Positions 6,454 to 12,805 of a stretch of 20,437 nucleotides of DNA are shown here, piece after piece. A model generated the notes under the pieces. That model made no database searches and was not told the origin of the DNA. It worked only from the letters and a program-made list of their open reading frames with translations. The position numbers and the translations under genes were made by a program. Positions within the stretch are counted from its first letter, which is position 1; each line of letters opens with the position of its first letter. The DNA is from UBA288 sp964461885 (lineage in GTDB: Archaea; Halobacteriota; Methanomicrobia; Methanomicrobiales; Methanospirillaceae), in contig CAYWVY010000041.1 of NCBI GenBank assembly GCA_964461885.1, positions 1-20,437 of the forward strand, read 5' to 3'.

Positions 6454-8535
6454 ATGAGACACAGGCTGAAGATGGGGCGCGACTCCGCGGGGGCCGTGCG
6501 GCGGGCTGGGCCTGCGGAGAATCCGGGACCGGAGCGGCCTGCCCGGGCACGTTCACGGGGCCCCCGCCGAGCACTCGCCCTCCCGCTCGTCCTGCTCCTC
6601 TGCCTCGCGTGCACGGGCGCCGGATCAGCCACGGTCCAGATCCTCCCGCTCGGAGACTCGATCACGCACGGCAGCGACGCCTACCCGTCGTACCGGGCAT
6701 GGCTCTACCCGGACCTCGGGGCGCTGGGCCACGACGTCGACTTCGTCGGCTCCTCGCATACGCCGGTCCTCCGGGCCGGCCTCGACCCCGACAACGAGGG
6801 CCATTCGGGGTACACGGCCGGGCAGGTCCTCACCGAACTCCCGGGCTGGCTCCAGGCCTACCCGCCCCCCGAGATCGCGCTGGTTCACCTCGGCACCAAC
6901 GACGCGATCCACGAAATTCCCCGCGACCGGACGATCGCGGACCTCCGGGGGATCGTGGGCGTGCTCCGGGCGCGAAACCCCTCGATGACGATCCTCCTGG
7001 CGCAGATCATCCCGACCTCAGTCGGGTCGATCAACGCGCGGATCGAGGCCCTGAACCGCGAGATCGCCCGGCTCCAGTCGCTCTCGACTCTCCAGTCGCC
7101 GGTGATCGTCGTCGACCAGTACTCGGGGTACGACGGGGTCGCGGACAACCAGAAGGGCGGGGTCCACCCGCTCGCCTCCGGCGAGAAGAAGATGACCGCC
7201 CGGTGGGAAGAAGTGCTGATCCCGGTCCTCGACGGGGTCGCGCCGCCGGAGATCGTCCAGTACGGGCCGCACGCCGTTCCCGGCCGGATCGAGGCAGAGG
7301 ACTACGACGCCGGCGGGTACGTCGACACGACTCCCGGGAACGCGGGGGGCGCGTACCGGCGCGACGACGTGGACATCGAGTACGCAGCGTCGGAGGGGTC
7401 GTACGCGGTCGGCTGGATCCGGGACGGGGAATCGCTCACGTACACGGCGAACGTCAGCACGGGCGGGTCGTTTTACCTGAACGCACGGGTGGCGAGCCCC
7501 AACGACGGCCGCGTGGCCGTCCTCGCGGTCGACGGGACGGACAGGGCCGCGATCGCGGTCCCGAACACGGGCTCGTTCGACGCCTACGCGACCGCGACCG
7601 TCGGGGTTGTGCTGCCGGCCGGGCAGCAGCGCATGGTCCTCCGGTTCTCCGGAGACGGCCAGAACCTGAACTGGTTTGAGTTCGTGCCGGCCGCCCCGGT
7701 GCCGATCGTTACCGTGCCCCCGCTGCCGCCGCAGGACGTCACAGCCCTCCGGAACACGACATATGAGCCGACGGCCATCACCTGGAACTGGACCGATCCA
7801 GCGGACCCGAGCTTCGCGAACGTGACCATCTGCCTCAACGGCGTCCCCGCGGGGACCGTGGAGCGGGGCGTGCAGCGGTTCACGGCGACGGGCCTCGTCC
7901 CGAACATGTCGTACACGATCGGTACCAGGACCGTGAACGCGGCCGGCGTGGCGAGCCTTACCTGGGCCAACCACACGGCATGGACGGCGCCCGCCCCCGC
8001 CCCCGGCCCCGTGCCCACGCCGACGCTACCGGAGTCTCCCGCGCCAACACCGACGGAGGCACCCACTCCTTCGATGACGGGATCGCCTGAGCCTACCGTG
8101 ACGGAGACGCCTGCACCGACGCCCGCTGAGACACCCACACCGACAGAGACGCCGGTACCCACATTGACGGCGTCACCTGAACCCACCGTGACAGAAACGC
8201 CTGCGCCGACGCTAACGGAAACACCCACACTCACACCGACGGAGACGGCCACACCTGCGGCAACGGAGTCACTCACGCCAGCGCCGACAGAGATCTCCAC
8301 GCCGGGACCCACGCTCCAGCCCGTGCTTGGCGAGGCCAGCCCCCCGACAGACACGGACGGGGACGGCCTCTGCGACGACGTGAACGGCAACGGCCGGAGG
8401 GACTTCGCGGACGTCGTGCTCTTCTTCAACAGCATGACCTGGATCGCGGCCAACGAGCCGACGGGCGCCCTCGACTTCAACGCAAACGGCCGGATCGACT
8501 TCGCCGACGTCGTGGTGCTGTTCAACGGGCTCTGA
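6454..8535 (+). CDS. Secreted CE3-type SGNH esterase with CBM6, FN3-like and dockerin-like modules
   Basis: A 693-residue exported modular protein, probably removing acetyl groups from a polysaccharide outside the cell. Order of parts: basic N-terminus and signal peptide (hydrophobic core about 39-53, likely cut after GAGSA at 59); CE3/SGNH catalytic domain (60-259) with LPLGDSITHG (nucleophile Ser69), the Gly of EGHSGYTAG, GTND (147-150) and VHP (His238); CBM6 (278-411: RIEAEDYD, WIRDGESLTY, LNWFEF); FN3-like domain (about 424-511); Thr/Pro linker (512-632); dockerin-like pair of calcium loops (633-693: DTDGDGLCDD, DVNGNGRRDFADVV, DFNANGRIDFADVV). Gly replaces the usual catalytic Asp three residues before His238. 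I chose ATG 6454 because the TATA element at 6412-6424 lies upstream; TTG 6427 is also open. Bacterial origin of the CE3-CBM6 part is plausible. Confidence 0.88.
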   Translation: MRHRLKMGRDSAGAVRRAGPAENPGPERPARARSRGPRRALALPLVLLLCLACTGAGSATVQILPLGDSITHGSDAYPSYRAWLYPDLGALGHDVDFVGSSHTPVLRAGLDPDNEGHSGYTAGQVLTELPGWLQAYPPPEIALVHLGTNDAIHEIPRDRTIADLRGIVGVLRARNPSMTILLAQIIPTSVGSINARIEALNREIARLQSLSTLQSPVIVVDQYSGYDGVADNQKGGVHPLASGEKKMTARWEEVLIPVLDGVAPPEIVQYGPHAVPGRIEAEDYDAGGYVDTTPGNAGGAYRRDDVDIEYAASEGSYAVGWIRDGESLTYTANVSTGGSFYLNARVASPNDGRVAVLAVDGTDRAAIAVPNTGSFDAYATATVGVVLPAGQQRMVLRFSGDGQNLNWFEFVPAAPVPIVTVPPLPPQDVTALRNTTYEPTAITWNWTDPADPSFANVTICLNGVPAGTVERGVQRFTATGLVPNMSYTIGTRTVNAAGVASLTWANHTAWTAPAPAPGPVPTPTLPESPAPTPTEAPTPSMTGSPEPTVTETPAPTPAETPTPTETPVPTLTASPEPTVTETPAPTLTETPTLTPTETATPAATESLTPAPTEISTPGPTLQPVLGEASPPTDTDGDGLCDDVNGNGRRDFADVVLFFNSMTWIAANEPTGALDFNANGRIDFADVVVLFNGL
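6811..7180 (+). repeat. Direct repeat copy 1 (shared esterase core)
   Basis: This stretch aligns without gaps to 8908-9277 at a constant offset of 2097 bases. By eye only about a dozen positions differ, and 6829-7019 (191 bases) is identical to 8926-9116. Flanking parts of the two genes are much more diverged. Confidence 0.9.
7987..8349 (+). repeat. Imperfect Thr/Pro/Glu repeat encoding the esterase linker
   Basis: About 120 codons repeat the theme PTPTETP with variants (PEPTVTETPAP occurs twice, near residue positions 543 and 573). Third positions use A and T more freely (aca, acc, gcg, cct, act mixed) than the strongly GC-ending codons around it. The repeat separates the FN3-like and dockerin-like modules and is a likely O-glycosylation region. 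Confidence 0.75.
8350..8532 (+). other. Dockerin-like module (two calcium-binding repeats)
   Basis: The region encodes two EF-hand-like loops, each Asp-x-Asn-x-Asn-Gly followed by a DFADVV helix, preceded by an Asp-rich DTDGDG stretch. The pair of DFADVV segments ends at the protein C-terminus, as in type I dockerins. I recognise this module as common at the ends of surface proteins of Methanomicrobia. Confidence 0.75.
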
Positions 8536-8610
8536 GAGAGCCCGCTTCCCTCTGGAACGGAACCCTGAATACGGATGGCATCGAGATCCGTTCATTGCTT
8601 CGGGAAGATC

Positions 8611-9666
8611 ATGTCCAGATTCGATTCATCGCGGAGGCGCCCCCGCGCGGGGCTGCACCTCGCCACCGCCGTCCTGCTGCTCGTAACCGCATCCTTCGGG
8701 GCCGCATCGGCCTCGGTCCTCGTCCTTCCGCTCGGGGACTCGATCACCCACGGCGGCGACGGCGACGGGGGCGTGCTGTTCCCGACGTACCGCTACTGGC
8801 TGTACCAGGACCTCGAGAAACTGGGCTACGACGTTGACTTCGTCGGCTCCCTGGACCAGCCCCAGCCCCCGGGTCCCTCGGACCCGCACAACGAGGGGCA
8901 CGCGGCGTACACGGCCGGGCAGGTGCTCACCGAACTCCCGGGCTGGCTCCAGGCCTACCCGCCCCCCGAGATCGCGCTGGTTCACCTCGGCACCAACGAC
9001 GCGATCCACGAAATTCCCCGCGACCGGACGATCGCGGACCTCCGGGGGATCGTGGGCGTGCTCCGGGCGCGAAACCCCTCGATGACGATCCTCCTGGCGC
9101 AGATCATCCCGACCTCGGTCGGGTCGATCAACACGCGGATCGAGGCCCTGAACCGCGAGATCGCCGGGCTCCAGTCGCTCTCGACTGCGCAGTCGCCGGT
9201 GATCGTCGTCGATCAGTACTCGGGGTACGACGGGGTCGCGGACAACCAGGAGGGCGGGGTCCACCCGCTCACTTCGGGCGAGCAGAAGATGACGGCTCAG
9301 TGGGAGATCGCGCTCGTCCCGGTGCTGGCAGGGGCCGGGCCGGGGATCGTGACCCCGTCCCCGATCGTGAGCCCGGCCGGACCGATCCCCGTGCCCACTG
9401 CCCCTCCGGCCGTCGTGACCACGCCACCCGCGGCAGTCCCGACGGTCACGACACCGATCTCATCGTCCCGCTTCGGGGCCCGGTCCTACCGGATCGGCAG
9501 CATCCCGACCCGGACGCTCTCCGACATCCCGGGCACGACCGTGAGGACGACCGGGTCGACACGCCTCTCTCGCGACGACGCGGGGGCGGCGACCGCGATC
9601 ACCCCGCCGACGACCCTCTTCCGGCGCTGGTACCCGGCGGCCCGCTGGAGTGCGGGCCTCCGGTAA
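8611..9666 (+). CDS. Secreted CE3-type SGNH esterase, short paralog
   Basis: A 351-residue exported paralog of the preceding esterase. The signal peptide (hydrophobic core about 17-30, cut after AASA near 34) leads straight into the CE3/SGNH domain: LPLGDSITHGGD (Ser45), EGHAAYTAG, GTND (127-130), EGGVHP (His218). As in the first copy, Gly stands where the DxxH Asp is expected. After residue 243 comes a Pro/Val/Thr-rich linker (about 244-284) and a Ser/Arg-rich tail of about 65 residues ending RWSAGLR, without CBM6, dockerin or membrane anchor. Residues 105-229 are nearly identical to the first copy. I prefer ATG 8611 because it gives a normal signal peptide; ATG 8575 in the same frame is possible. 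No TATA box was seen in the 75-base gap, so it is probably co-transcribed with the first esterase. Confidence 0.85.
   Translation: MSRFDSSRRRPRAGLHLATAVLLLVTASFGAASASVLVLPLGDSITHGGDGDGGVLFPTYRYWLYQDLEKLGYDVDFVGSLDQPQPPGPSDPHNEGHAAYTAGQVLTELPGWLQAYPPPEIALVHLGTNDAIHEIPRDRTIADLRGIVGVLRARNPSMTILLAQIIPTSVGSINTRIEALNREIAGLQSLSTAQSPVIVVDQYSGYDGVADNQEGGVHPLTSGEQKMTAQWEIALVPVLAGAGPGIVTPSPIVSPAGPIPVPTAPPAVVTTPPAAVPTVTTPISSSRFGARSYRIGSIPTRTLSDIPGTTVRTTGSTRLSRDDAGAATAITPPTTLFRRWYPAARWSAGLR
8908..9277 (+). repeat. Direct repeat copy 2 (shared esterase core)
   Basis: Partner of 6811-7180. Differences cluster after 9117, including several that change residues (Ala to Thr, Arg to Gly, Leu to Ala), while the 191-base block before it has none. 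Confidence 0.9.
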
Positions 9667-9673
9667 CCCCCGT

Positions 9674-11191
9674 TCACTCCTCGCCGGACGGCGCGGGAGC
9701 ACCCGGTTCCCGCACGGTCCTCATGGACGGGAAGAGGATCACCTCCTTGATAGAGGCGTGCCCCGTCAGGAGCATCACGAGCCGGTCAATCCCGATCCCG
9801 ACGCCGCCGGTCGGCGGCATCCCGAGCCCGAGCGCAGTGATGAAGTCCATGTCGACCATCTGGGCCTCGAGGTCGCCCTCGAGCCGCCGGCGATCCTGGG
9901 CGCGCAGCCGCTCGAGCTGGTCGCGCGGATCGTTCAGCTCTGAGAACCCGTTCGCGATCTCCATGCCGTTGATGAAGAGCTCGAACCGCTCGGTGAACCC
10001 CTCCTTCTCGCGGTGGCGCTTGGCGAGCGGCGAGTTTTCGACCGGGAAGTCGTGGATGAAGGTCGGCTGGACCAGCCGCTCCTCGACGAAGAACTCGAAG
10101 AAGAGGATCAGGTGCTCGCGCTGGTTCGTCGCCTTCGCGCAGTCGGGGATGCCGTGCTCGGCCGCGATTCGGGCCAGCTCCTCGAGGGAGAGGCCGAGGA
10201 CGTCGATCCCCGCGTACTCGCGAACGGCCTCCTCCATGCTCATTCGCCGCCAGGGGGGGGCGAACTCAAGGGTGGTCCCGCCGTAGACGAGTGTGGTCGA
10301 GCAGTGGATGTCGCGGACCAGGGTCGAGATCAGTTCCTCGGTCAGGTCCATCATCTCGCGGTAGTCGCGGTAGGCCTGGTACGCCTCGACCATGGTGAAC
10401 TCGGGGTTGTGGCTCGAGTCGATGTCCTCGTTCCGGAAGTTCTTGGAGATCTCGAAGACCCGCTCGAACCCGCCGACCACGAGCCGCTTCAGGTAGAGCT
10501 CGGGCGCGATGCGGAGGAAGAGGGTCTGGTCCAGGTAGTTGTGCAGCGTCGTGAACGGGCGCGCGTTCGCCCCGCCGTAGATCGGCTGGAGCGTGGGGGT
10601 CTCGAACTCGAGAAAGCCCCGCTCGGAGAGAAAGGAGCGGATGGCCGAGAGGATCCGGCTCCTCGTCTGGAATGTCGCGCGGACCTGCTCGTTCATCACG
10701 AGGTCGAGGTACCGCTGCCGGTAGCGCTTCTCGGTGTCCTTCAGTCCGTGGAACTTCTCGGGCAGGTCGATCAGCGTCTTGCAGAGCAGGACCAGGTCGT
10801 CGACCCAGAGGGAGAGCTCCCCGACCTTGGTCCGGAACGGCCTCCCCCGGACCCCGACGATGTCGCCGCGGTCGATCTGCCCGACGAACCGTGCGAAGGC
10901 CTCGTCGCCGAGGTCGTTTTTGCGGATGTAGAGCTGGATGCGCCCCGTCTCGTCGCCGAGGTCCGCGAAGACGGTCTTGCCGTGGTTCCGGACCGTGTAC
11001 AGCCGCCCGGCGAGGCCGAGCGGTTCGTCGGCCGGCTCGTGGCCGACCCCGTCGAAGCGTGCGCGCACGTCGGCCACGGTCGCCGTCTGTTCGAACCCGT
11101 AGGGGTAGCAGGCCACTCCGTCGCGGAGAAGGGTCTCGGCCTTCTCGATTCTGACCGGGTCGAAGGGGTCGCTCTCGTTCTGCTCTGTCAT
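9674..11191 (-). CDS. lysS: Lysyl-tRNA synthetase, class II
   Basis: The 505-residue enzyme charges tRNA-Lys. An N-terminal OB-fold anticodon-binding domain (about 55-150, LGLAGRLYTVR, FADLGDETGRIQLYI) precedes the class II catalytic core: motif 1 around FLEFETPTLQPIYGG (193-207), motif 2 FRNEDIDSSHNPEFTMVEAY (252-271), motif 3 GVGIGIDRLVML (463-474). The lysine-specific HDFPVENSPLAK segment (380-391) separates it from AspRS and AsnRS. The length fits the bacterial-type family. I chose ATG 11191; an in-frame GTG at 11209 would add six residues, but the GTGGAG there may serve as ribosome binding site. It converges with the second esterase, seven bases apart. Many euryarchaea use the unrelated class I enzyme, so this is a bacterial-type variant. 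Confidence 0.95.
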   Translation of the reverse strand: MTEQNESDPFDPVRIEKAETLLRDGVACYPYGFEQTATVADVRARFDGVGHEPADEPLGLAGRLYTVRNHGKTVFADLGDETGRIQLYIRKNDLGDEAFARFVGQIDRGDIVGVRGRPFRTKVGELSLWVDDLVLLCKTLIDLPEKFHGLKDTEKRYRQRYLDLVMNEQVRATFQTRSRILSAIRSFLSERGFLEFETPTLQPIYGGANARPFTTLHNYLDQTLFLRIAPELYLKRLVVGGFERVFEISKNFRNEDIDSSHNPEFTMVEAYQAYRDYREMMDLTEELISTLVRDIHCSTTLVYGGTTLEFAPPWRRMSMEEAVREYAGIDVLGLSLEELARIAAEHGIPDCAKATNQREHLILFFEFFVEERLVQPTFIHDFPVENSPLAKRHREKEGFTERFELFINGMEIANGFSELNDPRDQLERLRAQDRRRLEGDLEAQMVDMDFITALGLGMPPTGGVGIGIDRLVMLLTGHASIKEVILFPSMRTVREPGAPAPSGEE

Positions 11192-11268
11192 GCCAGTCTG
11201 CCGCTCCACAGCATCTCGGACGCGCTCACTGTACGCGCCGGAATGCCGTATAGCGTTCCGCTCGAACC

Positions 11269-11278
11269 GTAATAATAC
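11269..11278 (-). promoter_or_regulatory. TATA-like box for lysS
   Basis: Minus-strand GGTATTATTACGG (about 11267-11279) lies in the divergent lysS-rhodanese spacer and would start transcription near 11247, giving a leader of about 55 bases. A second candidate, CTATAC near 11246-11252, would give a shorter leader. Confidence 0.35.
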
Positions 11279-11300
11279 CGCAGGAGCCCGTGAGCGCAGG

Positions 11301-11309
11301 CATTAAACA
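11301..11309 (+). promoter_or_regulatory. TATA-like box for the rhodanese gene
   Basis: CATTAAACA is the most AT-rich stretch in the rightward direction and would start transcription near 11331. The leader would then carry the AAAGGAG ribosome binding site (11332-11338) ten bases before ATG 11349. Confidence 0.4.
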
Positions 11310-11348
11310 TCCCAGATCCGATAGTGATTGAAAGGAGTATCCAGTGTC

Positions 11349-11678
11349 ATGGCAGACGATCAGTGCAGGGAGATGCCGCCGGACGAGTGCCGGCGCGCGA
11401 TCGAAGAAGAGGGATGCCGGGTCGTCGACGTCCGGACCCCGGCCGAGTTCGGACAGGGCCACCTCGAGGACGCGGTCAACATCGACTCCTACGCCCCGGA
11501 CTTCCGGTCGCGCCTGGAGCAGCTCGACCGCGACCGACCGTACGTGGTCTACTGCAAGAAGGGGCTGCGCGGAGCGAAGGCGATGGAGATCCTGAGACAG
11601 GCGGGCTTCGCGCGGGTCTACAACATCTCGGGCGGCTACGACCGCTGGGCGGCCGGCGGGCACCCCGTGCAGCGCTAG
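11349..11678 (+). CDS. Single-domain rhodanese-like sulfurtransferase
   Basis: The 109-residue cytoplasmic protein is one complete rhodanese domain: the VVDVRTPAEFGQGHLEDAVNI segment (25-45), the active-site loop YCKKGLRG with catalytic Cys69, and the C-terminal YNISGGYDRWAAGGHPV (91-107). Such proteins carry a persulfide on the Cys and move sulfur between partners. The six-residue loop CKKGLR is the size typical of sulfur rather than phosphate or arsenate substrates. The start at 11349 has AAAGGAG upstream; the open extension from 11328 has no support. It is transcribed alone, divergent from lysS and convergent with the cohesin-like gene. The specific sulfur acceptor cannot be told from context. 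Confidence 0.93.
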   Translation: MADDQCREMPPDECRRAIEEEGCRVVDVRTPAEFGQGHLEDAVNIDSYAPDFRSRLEQLDRDRPYVVYCKKGLRGAKAMEILRQAGFARVYNISGGYDRWAAGGHPVQR

Positions 11679-11690
11679 CCCGGGCCGGGT

Positions 11691-11696
11691 AAAAAA
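11691..11696 (-). terminator. Oligo-T terminator after the cohesin-like gene
   Basis: Six T on the minus strand start nine bases after the stop of the cohesin-like gene, within the 26-base convergent spacer. Confidence 0.4.
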
Positions 11697-11704
11697 GGAA
11701 GGGA

Positions 11705-12724
11705 TCAGCGCCGTCGCGCGGCGATCAGCGCGAGCGCGGCGAGGCCGGCCACCGCGAGCGGCAGGGCGTCAACGCCCGCCGCCGTCGCCGTCGTGTTCAC
11801 CGGGGCGGTGGTGCGGGCTGTCGTCGTGCCGCCCGGTGTCGTTCCGAACGCGGTTGGCGTGGCCGTTCTTCCAACCGGCCCGGTCGTCATGGTGGCGGTG
11901 ACGATCCCCCCGTCCGTCGTGGCGGTCGGGGTCACTGTGGCCGTACCCGTCGCGGTGGTCGTCGTGGTCGGCGTGGGCGTCGCCGTCCGGGTCACCACGC
12001 CCGTGTACTCCTCACTGCCGCCGGTCGAGCCCTCGGGCGGAACGAACGGGGCGCCGGTCGTGATCCCGGTCGGCACCGTTGTAATGGGAATCCCCGTGGT
12101 CTCGATCGTGATCGGGGGTGTCACCGTGACCACGCCCACTACGGTAACGGTCACGTTCGGTTCAATGGTCAGAGTCGGTGCAACCGTAGGGGTCGTTCCC
12201 ATGGGCACTGTCGGGACTACAGTGCCGCCGCCCTGGCCCACGGTGAAGATACCGGGGTTCGAGAGCGAGGACGCGGTCAGCTCGACGAACTCCGTCGGGC
12301 TCACCCCCACGTGCGACCGGACGCTCTCGATGCGGATGCCCAGGGTCGTCTGCCCCGCCACAACTCCCCTGAAGTTGACGTCCGCTACCGGGACGCGTCC
12401 GCTCGGGTACTTGTTGGCCCAGTCGGCGAACAAGAGGGTGAGGTCGCCGGGACTGTTCAGGGTGGCCGAGACCGAGTTGCCGACCCGCCAGTCGGTGCTG
12501 ACGTACTGGATTACGGCCGGGTCCCACCCGAGGTGGAGGATGACGCCGTCGGCGGGCGGGTCCCACGTGTTGTCCATGTAGAGCGTCGCGAGACCGAACT
12601 GGTCCACGCCGACGTTGACTGTTGTCTGTTCTATCGAGAACGTCCCCACACCCGCCGCGCCTGCGAGAGTCACTCCGCAGGAAGCCAGCAGGAGAAGGGC
12701 CAGCATCACCTTCAGTCGATGCAT
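11705..12724 (-). CDS. Exported, membrane-anchored protein with cohesin-like domain
   Basis: A 339-residue surface protein. The signal peptide (1-24, cut after AGAA) is followed by a single beta-sandwich domain (about 26-163) with cohesin-like landmarks: the early VNVGVDQFGLATLYMDN strands, ADGVILHLGWDPAVIQYVS (58-76), LTLLFADW (95-102), and RVPVADVNFRGVVAGQTTLGI (110-130), the order seen in dockerin-binding cohesins. A long Thr/Pro/Val linker (about 165-312) and a terminal hydrophobic helix ending AARRR (316-339) anchor it, resembling archaeosortase-type C-terminal signals. A LASC lipobox-like string occurs at 13-16, but the AGAA cut site after it looks better. I chose ATG 12724, since the TATA box at 12747-12754 predicts transcription starting at that ATG. 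Other immunoglobulin-like adhesion domains remain possible. Confidence 0.75.
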   Translation of the reverse strand: MHRLKVMLALLLLASCGVTLAGAAGVGTFSIEQTTVNVGVDQFGLATLYMDNTWDPPADGVILHLGWDPAVIQYVSTDWRVGNSVSATLNSPGDLTLLFADWANKYPSGRVPVADVNFRGVVAGQTTLGIRIESVRSHVGVSPTEFVELTASSLSNPGIFTVGQGGGTVVPTVPMGTTPTVAPTLTIEPNVTVTVVGVVTVTPPITIETTGIPITTVPTGITTGAPFVPPEGSTGGSEEYTGVVTRTATPTPTTTTTATGTATVTPTATTDGGIVTATMTTGPVGRTATPTAFGTTPGGTTTARTTAPVNTTATAAGVDALPLAVAGLAALALIAARRR

Positions 12725-12746
12725 GGCATCCAATACAGGGTCGGGG

Positions 12747-12754
12747 TATTTATA
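12747..12754 (-). promoter_or_regulatory. TATA box for the cohesin-like gene (leaderless)
   Basis: Minus-strand TATAAATA is a consensus archaeal box centred 26 bases before ATG 12724. It predicts an mRNA starting at or within two bases of the start codon. Confidence 0.65.
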
Positions 12755-12805
12755 CGTTGCTGCGCGGAAGGCAAAAGCGGTGTGTTACGAACCCCGATTT
12801 CGAAA

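Noticed and set aside
7987..8349. Repeated short units that could suggest a CRISPR array
   Set aside because: Units are imperfect, in phase with codons and inside an open frame, encoding a Thr/Pro linker.
9486..9677. Minus-strand 63-codon frame over the tail of the short esterase
   Set aside because: It has a mildly protein-like hydrophobic run, but no promoter, no ribosome binding site and no known family; it overlaps both neighbours.
10013..11272. Plus-strand open frame of 419 codons opposite lysS
   Set aside because: Antisense shadow; lysS motifs are unmistakable on the other strand.
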